Below, in pieces: positions 18,320 through 25,927 of a stretch of DNA of 64,000 nucleotides. The stretch is from contig CAMYJU010000003.1 in the NCBI GenBank assembly GCA_947258795.1, forward strand, positions 1 through 64,000, in the 5' to 3' direction. The first letter of the stretch is position 1. Every line of letters starts with the position of its first letter. The DNA comes from an uncultured Gammaproteobacteria bacterium (GTDB lineage Bacteria; Pseudomonadota; Gammaproteobacteria; DRJJ01). The position numbers and the translations under genes are program-made. The notes beneath the pieces are model-generated. The model made no database searches, was not told the DNA's origin, and saw only the letters and a program-made list of their open reading frames with translations.

Positions 18320-19126
18320 ATGGAAACATTTTACTTTGGTGACTCATCAAAGCTTCTTTTTGGAGCCTATCATCCTGCCAATGGGCAAAAAGACCGTAAT
18401 GTAGGCATAATTATTTGCAATCCGATTATCAATGAATATCTGCGTTGCCACAGGGCCTTTGTCAGGCTCGCCTCGCTATTGGCCGCAGAGGGCTTTCATG
18501 TCCTGAGATTTGATTACTATGGTTGTGGTGATTCCCTTGGTGAAAGTGAAGAAGGCAGTTTAAGCGAGTGGATAAGTGATATATCTACCGCAATTAATGA
18601 ACTGAAAAATGGCACAGGCGTTTCACATATTTGCTTAATCGGCCTGCGTATGGGTGCCAGTATGTCTCTCCTGGCGGCAGAAAATCGAAATGATATTGAC
18701 GCTATCATCCTGTGGGAGTCGATTGTTAACGGGGATGAATATATTCAGGAATTGAACAAACTCCATCTGGAAAGGGCAAAATCAAAAGGTTATCGTTCGC
18801 AAGTAAATAAAAATGCAGGTAAACACAAGCACCGTGAAATTCTAGGGTTTCCGATAACGGATTTATTATTAAAGGAGCTGCAGGATATAGATCTCCTGTC
18901 ACTAAAGGAAAACCCGGCAAATAAACTCCTCCTTCTTTCAAACTGTGATGACTACGATAGGCGTGATTTATCGAATCATTTAAAAACACTTGATGCTGAT
19001 ATCGATGAAATGGATATTTCATCTTCACGCATATGGCTTGAAGGGGATAATGAGGCATACACAGGTCTGGTTCCCGCCCCCCTTCTCCAGAATATTGTGA
19101 CATGGGTATCGGAGAGATATGCATGA
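18320..19126 (+). CDS. Alpha/beta-hydrolase-fold protein with Arg at the nucleophile position
   Basis: 268 aa, 10 bases after the NRPS. It has the alpha/beta-hydrolase start (VGIIICNPIINEYLRCHRAF), the FDYYGCGDS loop and a nucleophile elbow that reads G-L-R-M-G (108-112), where GxSxG is expected. Similar proteins with GLRxG elbows occur beside exopolysaccharide/exosortase and NRPS genes, often in pairs with a second hydrolase as here. With Arg110 replacing serine, classical acyl-enzyme chemistry is unlikely. It may be a structural partner of the next gene product or use a different mechanism. It is translationally coupled to the next gene (ATGA overlap). Confidence 0.75.
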   Translation: METFYFGDSSKLLFGAYHPANGQKDRNVGIIICNPIINEYLRCHRAFVRLASLLAAEGFHVLRFDYYGCGDSLGESEEGSLSEWISDISTAINELKNGTGVSHICLIGLRMGASMSLLAAENRNDIDAIILWESIVNGDEYIQELNKLHLERAKSKGYRSQVNKNAGKHKHREILGFPITDLLLKELQDIDLLSLKENPANKLLLLSNCDDYDRRDLSNHLKTLDADIDEMDISSSRIWLEGDNEAYTGLVPAPLLQNIVTWVSERYA

Positions 19127-19989
19127 ATGAAAAAATTGCGAGTTTTGGAAAACACAGGTCTCTTATCGGTATAATTACCGAACCTGATATAAAGAATTCA
19201 AAAAATTTACCGGCTGTTATTCTTCTTAACTCGGGCATTATACATCGAGTAGGCCCAGGCCGTCTTTACGTGAAATTAGCTCGAGAATTAGCAAAAAGCG
19301 GCTTTACGGTGCTTCGGTTTGATTTTTCCAGTATTGGCGACAGCCAGGTTTGCGATGAGGACATCTCATTTGAAAACAGAACAGTCAATGAAATACGGGA
19401 GGCTATGGATTATCTTTACACTGAAAGCCAGACTGAACAATTTGTTCTTATGGGAATATGCTCCGGAGCGGAAATTTCCTACAAAACAATTTGTAGTGAC
19501 TCAAGAGTAATTGGTGCGATTCCTATCAACGCCAGAACACTGTTGGATATTAGTGATACGAAGCTAAAATCCGCGGTAAAAAACCGCTCGGAAGCCAGTT
19601 ATATGTTGAAGTCCTCAATTACTAATCCAAAAAGTTGGCTTAAACTTCTAAAAGGCAAAGCGGATTATAAGAAGATATTACGTGTTATGAAATATCAAAC
19701 GCGCAAACTATTTCCCACATCCAAAGAGCTTTCTCCCGACGCAAAAAAGGTCAAATCCGATATCCAGTCTATTCTAGATCGTCATGCACACTTGTTACTG
19801 GTTTACTCAGAGAAGGATCAAGGTCTGGATTATATAAAGGAATCCATGGGTGATGAAATAAATCGTTTTACCGATAATCCAAACTTTAAACTAAAGGTGG
19901 TCAATTCTGATCACACCTTTACACTGATTGACAATCAGCATCAACTAATAAAACTGATTGCCAACTGGCTGAACTCTTCTTTCCGGTAA
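19123..19989 (+). CDS. Alpha/beta hydrolase with Cys nucleophile, candidate product-release enzyme
   Basis: 288 aa. I place the start at ATG 19123, in an ATGA overlap with the previous stop and 5-6 bases after GGAGAG. An in-frame ATG at 19102 lies deeper in the previous gene and lacks such a site. The fold is shown by the NSGIIHRVGPGRLYVKLARE block typical of exosortase-associated hydrolases. Other marks are FDFSSIGDS, the elbow G-I-C-S-G (111-115, Cys113) and a late SDHTF block containing the likely catalytic His. Cys in place of Ser is normal in this subfamily and is compatible with thioester chemistry. As the synthetase lacks a thioesterase, this is the best candidate for offloading or proofreading. 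It is the last gene of the operon. Confidence 0.78.
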   Translation: MNEKIASFGKHRSLIGIITEPDIKNSKNLPAVILLNSGIIHRVGPGRLYVKLARELAKSGFTVLRFDFSSIGDSQVCDEDISFENRTVNEIREAMDYLYTESQTEQFVLMGICSGAEISYKTICSDSRVIGAIPINARTLLDISDTKLKSAVKNRSEASYMLKSSITNPKSWLKLLKGKADYKKILRVMKYQTRKLFPTSKELSPDAKKVKSDIQSILDRHAHLLLVYSEKDQGLDYIKESMGDEINRFTDNPNFKLKVVNSDHTFTLIDNQHQLIKLIANWLNSSFR

Positions 19990-20037
19990 ACGTCCGGTAA
20001 ACCCATCCTTCCAAACCTGGGTAATCCTGTAAATTAA

Positions 20038-20062
20038 GTGTCCACCTAAATTTAGTGGACAC
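20038..20062. repeat. 25-bp near-perfect palindrome
   Basis: GTGTCCAC and GTGGACAC flank a short AT core (CTAAATTTA). There is no following T-run, so it is a poor rho-independent terminator. Comparable TGTCCAC-type ends occur in some insertion sequences, so it may be two abutted terminal repeats or an operator between the converging operon and the carbamoyltransferase genes. The rest of 19990-20214 shows no gene. Confidence 0.5.
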
Positions 20063-20214
20063 CTGATATGAACGATTAATACCCACCAAGGCAGCCTATA
20101 AGTGTCGGCATTTTTCAGCCAACTTCACCACACAGATAGTTACCGCCCGCATTTAGCCAGCTAGATGACTGATATTCAGTGCCAGTAAGCCGGTCTGCAA
20201 AAGATTGAATACAT

Positions 20215-20367
20215 TTAGAACAAGGTATATATGAATGGCGCCACTGCGGAACCCTGGGTTAATACGATTAAGGCGCCCAGCATCAACATGATAAGGATGA
20301 TAGGCGCAAGCCAGAACTTCTTGCGCTCCTTCATAAAACCATAAAGATCTTTGATTAACTCAATCAT
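20215..20367 (-). CDS. Small membrane protein, DUF5989/SxtK-like (50 aa)
   Basis: 50 aa. The translation starts MIELIKDLYGFMKERKKFWL and ends in a single hydrophobic helix followed by TQGSAVAPFIYTLF. This short protein type is found beside SxtJ-like proteins and O-carbamoyltransferases in many genomes. Its ATG overlaps the TAA of the upstream gene (TAATG), so translation is coupled. One membrane segment covers about residues 20-38. Function is unknown, presumably supporting or localising the carbamoyltransferase at the membrane. It is the last gene of the three-gene minus-strand operon. Confidence 0.8.
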   Translation of the reverse strand: MIELIKDLYGFMKERKKFWLAPIILIMLMLGALIVLTQGSAVAPFIYTLF

Positions 20368-20771
20368 TAAAATGGATTCTCCATACTTTTTTTGTCTTGC
20401 TCGATACTTTTGATCCGGTAGGTTTTCAGGTCGGCATCAAGCTTGCGTCGCATAGGGTCGTTAAACAGTCGCATAATCACACCTGCCGGAAAAAAAACCA
20501 GGTAAAAAATAATACCAAGGATGAGTGGTGTCATGATTTTGCCCATGAACAAACCGAATTTCATCCAACCCCGGTAGACCGGTCGTAATGAAGCAGGGGC
20601 CATGAGTGACCAGGCGGATAATAAGCCAGCCAGTATCCAGGGCCAAAGCGGTATCTTGATTTCCAGTAGCCAGGGGAAAAAGAGTCCAAAAAGTACGGCA
20701 ACGATACCACCGGTTACCAGGCCGAATTCCCGCAGTCCTTTTGTATTGAGTTCAGGTATTGTATGTTCCAT
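20367..20771 (-). CDS. SxtJ-like membrane protein
   Basis: 134 aa. Hydrophobic segments occupy about residues 17-35, 39-58 and 75-102. Conserved-looking blocks include LREFGLVTGG, RPVYRGWMKFG and a tail ending near EQDKKSMENPF. It matches SxtJ-family proteins, which accompany O-carbamoyltransferases such as SxtI and are of unknown function. It lies 6 bases after the carbamoyltransferase and overlaps the 50-aa gene by TAATG, so the three genes are one operon. No catalytic motif is visible; a membrane scaffold is a guess. Confidence 0.8.
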   Translation of the reverse strand: MEHTIPELNTKGLREFGLVTGGIVAVLFGLFFPWLLEIKIPLWPWILAGLLSAWSLMAPASLRPVYRGWMKFGLFMGKIMTPLILGIIFYLVFFPAGVIMRLFNDPMRRKLDADLKTYRIKSIEQDKKSMENPF

Positions 20772-20777
20772 AGTTTA

Positions 20778-22625
20778 TCAATCCAGTTCAAATTCTTCTT
20801 TCCAGGAGTCGTCTTTTTCCCACACAGGCTGCTCAGCTTTAGACATCAAATAATTTTCAATAACGAGATAGTCCATCTCGGTACGCATGAAACAACGGTA
20901 GGCATCTTCAGGAGTACAAACAATGGGTTCGCCACGGACGTTAAATGAGGTGTTAACAACGACCGGGCAATCCGTTTTGGATTCGAAGTTTTTTATCAGC
21001 CCGTAATAACGAGGATTGGTTTCCGGGTGTACGGTCTGTACACGCGCAGAATAGTCGACATGGGTGATAGAGGGAAGTTCAGATCGAGAAACTTTCAGTT
21101 TTTCGATGCCAAACAGGTTTTCTTGTTCATCGGTCATCGCAATGCGCTTGTCTTGATGGACGGGTGCGACCAGCAGCATATAAGGGCTTACGTGTTTATT
21201 GCCGTCAAATTCGAAGAAGTCAGAGACCCGGTCATGAGCTACTGAGGGTGCGAATGGGCGGAATGATTCCCGGTATTTGATTTTCAGGTTCATCACGGTT
21301 TGCATATTCTTGCTACGAGGATCACCGAGGATGGAACGCCCTCCGAGTGCGCGGGGACCGAATTCCATGCGCCCCTGCATCCAACCGACGACGTTTTCAT
21401 TGGTCAAAATGTCAGCGACCTTGGGCAGTAAAGTCTCATCATCCAGTCGTTCATATTTGGCATTAATGGAATCAAGATAAGAAGTAATCTCATGGTCACT
21501 GTAACGCGGCCCTAGATAAGCACCTTGCATGCTGTCAGTTTTCTCAACAGTGCGCTTATTGCCCAGATACTCATACCAAATCGATAAGGCCGCTCCCAAG
21601 GCCCCGCCCGCATCACCGGCGGCAGGCTGGATCCAGATATCCTTGAACGAACCCTCCCGTAGAAGGCGCCCATTGGAAACGCAGTTGAGCGCCACCCCGC
21701 CTGCCAGGCACAGGTAATCTGTCTGTAATTCTTTATAAACGGTGTTTGCCAGTTTGAGCACAATTTCTTCGGTCACCACCTGAATAGAACGGGCAATGTC
21801 CATTTCCCTTTGCGTGAGCGGCGTCTCTGGGGTACGTGCTGGGCCACCAAATAAGCGGGCGAACTTGTCATTGGTCATGGTCAGGCCGTTGGCATAGTTG
21901 AAATACTGCATATCCATACGGAAAGTGCCATCTTCCTTGAGGTCAAGCAGCTTTTCCAGGATCAGATCCACATACTTCGGCTCACCGTAGGGAGCGAGGC
22001 CCATGAGTTTGTATTCCCCTGAATTGACCTTAAAGCCTGTGTAGTAAGTGAATGCTGAATAAAGCAATCCTAGAGAGTGAGGAAAGTCCATTTCCCACTG
22101 AGGTGTGAGTTGATTACCATCACCAAGCCATACTGTTGACGTGGCCCATTCACCAACACCATCCAAACACATGACGGAGGCCTTTTCAAACGGGCTCGGA
22201 AAAAAGGCAGAGGCGGCATGAGATTGATGATGCTGGGTAAACAACAGATTATCAATCTCATTGGGTTTGCAGTTACCAATCTTTGCCAGTTCTTTCTTGA
22301 GCATGTCCTTCAAGAATAACTTTTCACGTAACCAGACAGGCATGGCGGCTTTGAAGGACCTGAAACCGCTGGGTGCGTAGGAAAGATAGGTCTCTAGTAG
22401 TCGTTCGAATTTAATAAGTGGTTTGTCGTAGAAAACAACGTAATCGATATCAGCTAATTGTAGACCGGCGTGGTCAAGGCAATAAGAGACCGCCTTGGTC
22501 GGAAAATTGGCATCGTGTTTTTTGCGCGTAAAACGCTCTTCCTGCACCGCAGCCAGGATCAAGCCATCTTGAATCAATGCTGCTGCACTATCATGGTATA
22601 GCGCTGAAATTCCGAGAATGTTCAT
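20778..22625 (-). CDS. O-carbamoyltransferase, NodU/TobZ/SxtI family
   Basis: 615 aa, full length for the family. The N-terminal Kae1-like part begins MNILGISALYHDSAAAL and contains the metal-binding His motif TQHHQSHAASAFF. It continues with CLDGVGEW and the LCLAGGVALNCVSNGRLL block. The C-terminal part (about 375-600) has GRMEFGPRALGGRSIL and the VNTSFNVRGEPIVCTPEDA block. These enzymes make carbamoyl-adenylate from carbamoyl phosphate and ATP and transfer the carbamoyl group to a hydroxyl of a small molecule. The closest context (with SxtJ- and SxtK-like genes) is that of SxtI. The acceptor could be the hydroxyl left by the PKS ketoreductase or an aryl/sugar hydroxyl, which is inference. 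Confidence 0.93.
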   Translation of the reverse strand: MNILGISALYHDSAAALIQDGLILAAVQEERFTRKKHDANFPTKAVSYCLDHAGLQLADIDYVVFYDKPLIKFERLLETYLSYAPSGFRSFKAAMPVWLREKLFLKDMLKKELAKIGNCKPNEIDNLLFTQHHQSHAASAFFPSPFEKASVMCLDGVGEWATSTVWLGDGNQLTPQWEMDFPHSLGLLYSAFTYYTGFKVNSGEYKLMGLAPYGEPKYVDLILEKLLDLKEDGTFRMDMQYFNYANGLTMTNDKFARLFGGPARTPETPLTQREMDIARSIQVVTEEIVLKLANTVYKELQTDYLCLAGGVALNCVSNGRLLREGSFKDIWIQPAAGDAGGALGAALSIWYEYLGNKRTVEKTDSMQGAYLGPRYSDHEITSYLDSINAKYERLDDETLLPKVADILTNENVVGWMQGRMEFGPRALGGRSILGDPRSKNMQTVMNLKIKYRESFRPFAPSVAHDRVSDFFEFDGNKHVSPYMLLVAPVHQDKRIAMTDEQENLFGIEKLKVSRSELPSITHVDYSARVQTVHPETNPRYYGLIKNFESKTDCPVVVNTSFNVRGEPIVCTPEDAYRCFMRTEMDYLVIENYLMSKAEQPVWEKDDSWKEEFELD

Positions 22626-22976
22626 TCCTGAACCCTATGTTAGTCGGATGCGAGAAGCTTGGTAGTAAACAGGTACAATACATCAATCATAAGTTAAGTC
22701 ATTGAATAAAGTGAAGTTGGTTTTATTTTTAACTTTTATTCTAAGCTTAGCTGCCAGTTCTGCTAACTGTCAATCCTTAGCGTGTGAGAAATTGATAGCG
22801 ACACAGAAATGAAAGATCACTGATTACATAAATCAAGCAATTGATTAATTTAATCGGAAATTTGCTTGTGAAAGGATGTATTAGAAAGGTTTTCTCAGGT
22901 TACGGCCAACCTTCTTTTGGGTCGTACCTTCTGAATTGCCTTGCTCATCACTTCCTGCCAAATCACCTCATTAATT

Positions 22977-23156
22977 TTAGATGACCGGGAACTGGCCCAG
23001 ATTCATCATTGGCACCTTCATAACTCCGTATATGGAGCGCCAATTGTAGAATGTGGCGTCACTCATACCGTGCCTTCGGAAAAGTTCGGCTACCGAAATG
23101 CCGTGTACGGCCTCATTTAAGATGCCAATAATCTGACTCTCTGTAAATACAAACAT
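22977..23156 (-). pseudogene. IS3-family transposase orfA remnant
   Basis: The minus strand from ATG 23156 reads MFVFTESQIIGILNEAVHGI and then SVAELFRRHGMSDATFYNWR. That is the helix-turn-helix N-terminus of IS3-family (IS407/IS2-like) OrfA. Similarity stops after about 45 residues and a stop follows at 22977. Just upstream, at about 23180-23200, a terminal-repeat-like sequence is visible (on the minus strand GGACTTTCCAATTAGACACC). The partner orfB is absent, so the element is dead. It splits the carbamoyltransferase operon from the aryl-starter genes. Confidence 0.72.
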
Positions 23157-23543
23157 TAATATTATGGCTTATTCTTATGGTGTCTAATTGGAAAGTCCTA
23201 GTTTTGAGCACTTTTTTCCGGGGGGGCTACCGGTATTATTAATAAAAACAACTATCTGCCTTAAGTACATACTTCCGAGGTTTTTAATATCAATTTTGGC
23301 GCGTTATGAAATCCACTGCTAAAGTATCAATTATTAGAGACAGAAATTATGCACATTACTTAAATTAACTAACCATTAACCTAGATATTACCACCTTAAA
23401 TGGTGTCCGGGTTTATTAGACCACTACGCTTAGCTGTTCGGAAATAGTTGACCACCCCCTTTTTAAGGAGCTATATAGAGTATATAGGGGATTTAAAAAC
23501 TGATAATAATGATTTTTCAGTTTAGGGATAAGGTATTTTTAAT
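23157..23543. other. AT-rich intergenic stretch upstream of the aryl-starter genes
   Basis: It contains the IS end-like sequence and then about 330 AT-rich bases. No gene or RNA is recognised. The promoter of the 23544-28661 gene group should lie here, but I cannot assign -35/-10 elements with confidence. Confidence 0.35.
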
Positions 23544-24080
23544 TTGGGAACGCTCAGTCTTCATTTAAAAAGCTATTTAATTACACTAGGTATAATGGAC
23601 AGCTTATGCCGCAAGCGAATACGCGAGTTACTTGTTCTGAAAGATTCAACAACACTTTATTTTGAGCGTCTTACAGGGATGGTGGTTAGCGTGACCGTTC
23701 AAAATCAGGTTGAAAGAGAGAATAAAGGAGACATGTACTTATTCAGGGAATCATTACTTTTTCTAGATAATCCAGATTTTCCCATCGCTTACTGCCTTTG
23801 TGAGATTTCAGAATCAATGTTACAAGCATATGAAATCGAGCAGCTTAAAAGCGGGAAGGTTCCCTTAGGAAAAGTATTGGGTATTGATGAGCACCCAGAA
23901 TTAACAAAAGGAAATATAACAATTAATACCAGTTATGATGAAAGCTTATCAGAAAAGATGTTAACCAAACCTGCTAAATGTTATATCAAGCAATATGATT
24001 TATTTTATTCAAATAAATTTATTTGTAATATAAAAGAAATCGTAAATGAAGAATCGTTTTCCAGGCTTTTAAAGGCATAA
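23544..24080 (+). CDS. Chorismate pyruvate-lyase-like protein (DUF98 type)
   Basis: 178 aa from TTG 23544; ATG 23595 is an alternative start. The pattern LLVLKDSTTLYFERLTG, a central strand region with R-E-S-L-L-F-L, then LKSGKVPLGKVLG and a late CYIKQYDLFYS block fits the chorismate lyase/UTRA-like fold of DUF98 proteins. Those convert chorismate to 4-hydroxybenzoate plus pyruvate. Identity to known members appears low, so activity is a prediction. The next two genes, an AMP-ligase and an ACP, are what is needed to activate such an acid. This supports a role in supplying an aromatic starter rather than ubiquinone synthesis. Confidence 0.58.
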   Translation: MGTLSLHLKSYLITLGIMDSLCRKRIRELLVLKDSTTLYFERLTGMVVSVTVQNQVERENKGDMYLFRESLLFLDNPDFPIAYCLCEISESMLQAYEIEQLKSGKVPLGKVLGIDEHPELTKGNITINTSYDESLSEKMLTKPAKCYIKQYDLFYSNKFICNIKEIVNEESFSRLLKA

Positions 24081-24083
24081 TAA

Positions 24084-25544
24084 ATGATTAGCGAGTTAAT
24101 CTTCAACACCTGCACATCAGAAAAAACCTGTAATAATTATATTACTGATGGGGAGCTTGAAGTTACTTACAAAGAAATGCCCATGGTATTTGATACTATT
24201 GACAAGTTCTTTGAAGATAGCGCGACTCCAAATGATAGCTTTATAGCTTACTGCTGCTCGAACAATACCTTAGGTGCTATATTTTTACTGTGGGCTTTAA
24301 TTAAAAATAGAAAAATTCTTTTGTTGCCGCCTCGTGATCCAAAAGGGAAATATAAAATTGATGAAATTCAGGCGCCGGATTTCTGCCAACACATCATATC
24401 AATAGAGTTAAAATCTGAGGGTGCAGACCTTCAATCGCCTGCTACATTTTTACAAATTGATATAAACCCTCACTATGATGAAGGATGTGCCTTTTCAAGC
24501 ACTGACGCCCTGGTATGTTTAAAAACATCAGGCAGCATGTCTACACCAAAAATTGTTATCCATTCGGCTGATAATGTTGCTGGTAATGTGATGCAATGTG
24601 TTAGCAGATTTATGCTAACTGCCGAAGATCGCGTCACCATTCCTGTTCCGATATTCCATATGTATGGGTTTGGTGCCGGATTTCTTCCTTCAATCATTGC
24701 AGGCGCGGCTATTGATATTCAGGACAAGACAAATGTCATTAAGTTCATGGACAGGGAAAGGATATTTCAACCAAACAAAGCTTTTTTAACACCAGGTTTG
24801 TGTGAAATGTTCATCCTCACGAGGAAGGGCGATAGGCAATATCAACTTGTAGTGACTGCCGGTGACAGAATTAGCCAAAACAATTTCATGAAATTTGAAA
24901 ATGGCTTTGGAAAACTCATTAATTTATATGGAAGTACTGAGTTTGGTGCTGTTGCAACATCCGATCCGGAGCACCCACTCGATAAAAGGGCTCAAGGATT
25001 TTTAAAACCTTTAGATGGCATAAATACAAAAATAGTCCAAACTAGTAGTAGCATGCCATCAGATGATGAGAGTGGAGAGATTCACCTAAGCTATAAGTAT
25101 AGCTTTCTAGGGTATTTTGATGAAAAAGGCAATCCTGTAAATGGTGAGAGGGAAATTAATGACTGGTTCCCAACCCGTGATATTGCCGTACAAGCCCCGG
25201 ATAATTATTTCAAGATTATTGGTCGATGTGACAACAGCGTTAATCGAGACGGCCTCCTTTTACCATTGGCCGAGATAGAGACCGCAATGGAGCGTATTAA
25301 TGGCTTAAACCGCGTGATAGCGGTTCCTCATGGTGAGAGTAAACGAGGAAAAGGTATTGTCGCGTTTTGCGTCCCAGAGAAATCAGGCGCAATTCAAAGT
25401 GAAGATGTTAGACAGCAATGTTTTGCTATCTTACCGACATATGCCATACCCGATAAGATCTTTATTCAAAAAGCTTTGCCACGTTTACCGAATGGAAAAA
25501 TCGACATACAAGGGCTGATTAATAACGTTATACCTCAGGAATAA
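24084..25544 (+). CDS. AMP-dependent acid ligase, likely aryl/hydroxybenzoate activating
   Basis: 486 aa of the ANL superfamily, starting 3 bases after the lyase-like gene. Motifs: a phosphate loop reading TSGSMSTPKIVIHS from about residue 148 (less canonical than TSGTTGxPK), NLYGSTEFGAVAT, TRDIAV, the hinge region FKIIGRCDNSVNRDG, and the catalytic lysine block LPRLPNGKIDIQ near the end. Length and order resemble benzoate- or hydroxybenzoate-CoA/ACP ligases rather than NRPS A domains, and no carrier is fused. With the ACP gene directly downstream, it probably adenylates a free aromatic acid and loads it on that ACP. Substrate is inferred from the upstream chorismate-lyase-like gene. Confidence 0.82.
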   Translation: MISELIFNTCTSEKTCNNYITDGELEVTYKEMPMVFDTIDKFFEDSATPNDSFIAYCCSNNTLGAIFLLWALIKNRKILLLPPRDPKGKYKIDEIQAPDFCQHIISIELKSEGADLQSPATFLQIDINPHYDEGCAFSSTDALVCLKTSGSMSTPKIVIHSADNVAGNVMQCVSRFMLTAEDRVTIPVPIFHMYGFGAGFLPSIIAGAAIDIQDKTNVIKFMDRERIFQPNKAFLTPGLCEMFILTRKGDRQYQLVVTAGDRISQNNFMKFENGFGKLINLYGSTEFGAVATSDPEHPLDKRAQGFLKPLDGINTKIVQTSSSMPSDDESGEIHLSYKYSFLGYFDEKGNPVNGEREINDWFPTRDIAVQAPDNYFKIIGRCDNSVNRDGLLLPLAEIETAMERINGLNRVIAVPHGESKRGKGIVAFCVPEKSGAIQSEDVRQQCFAILPTYAIPDKIFIQKALPRLPNGKIDIQGLINNVIPQE

Positions 25545-25548
25545 AATT

Positions 25549-25809
25549 ATGAATAAAAGCGAAATAGTCTCTCAAACAAAGAAAATTATTGCAGAAGATC
25601 TTGATGTCAACCTCAAACTTGATGAAATTGGAGAGGAGGATTCTCTGTTCGAAGATGGTCTTGGCCTGGATTCAATCGCAATAGTGGAGTTGATAACACT
25701 CCTGGAGGAACGTTTTGGTTTTCAGTTTTCAGATGAAAATCTGACTAAGGAAATGTTTAGCAGTATATCCACCTTATCAGATTTTATTGCAACCCAGGTT
25801 ACACATTAA
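25549..25809 (+). CDS. Discrete acyl carrier protein
   Basis: 86 aa, acidic, with the phosphopantetheine site G-L-D-S (Ser42) in FEDGLGLDSIAIVELITLLE. It is four bases downstream of the AMP-ligase and so almost certainly its partner. Length and acidity are typical of type II ACPs; it differs from the GGDS/GGHS carriers of the PKS/NRPS. It probably carries the activated aryl starter to the stand-alone C-T protein or the PKS ketosynthase. Confidence 0.9.
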   Translation: MNKSEIVSQTKKIIAEDLDVNLKLDEIGEEDSLFEDGLGLDSIAIVELITLLEERFGFQFSDENLTKEMFSSISTLSDFIATQVTH

Positions 25810-25927
25810 GTAATGTCAGAAAATTGTATTTAATTATGAGTAGATGATCAACAAGGTTCTATTCATTCAGGTATTAAATAGGAGTATTCAAGAGAAGGTG
25901 TACAACAGCTAACGGAGGATATTCGAC

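Noticed and set aside
20215-22625. Saxitoxin-type cluster, because of the SxtI/J/K-like genes
   Set aside because: No sxtA-, sxtG- or other core saxitoxin genes are present. The trio is a general carbamoylation set.
22702-22812. 36-codon frame starting TTG that reads like a signal peptide (LVLFLTFILSLAASSANC)
   Set aside because: Non-ATG start without a good ribosome site, and almost no mature protein. Probably a fragment or chance.
23544-24080. Housekeeping UbiC for ubiquinone synthesis
   Set aside because: Context is an AMP-ligase and an ACP, not ubiA, and the sequence looks like DUF98 rather than classical UbiC.
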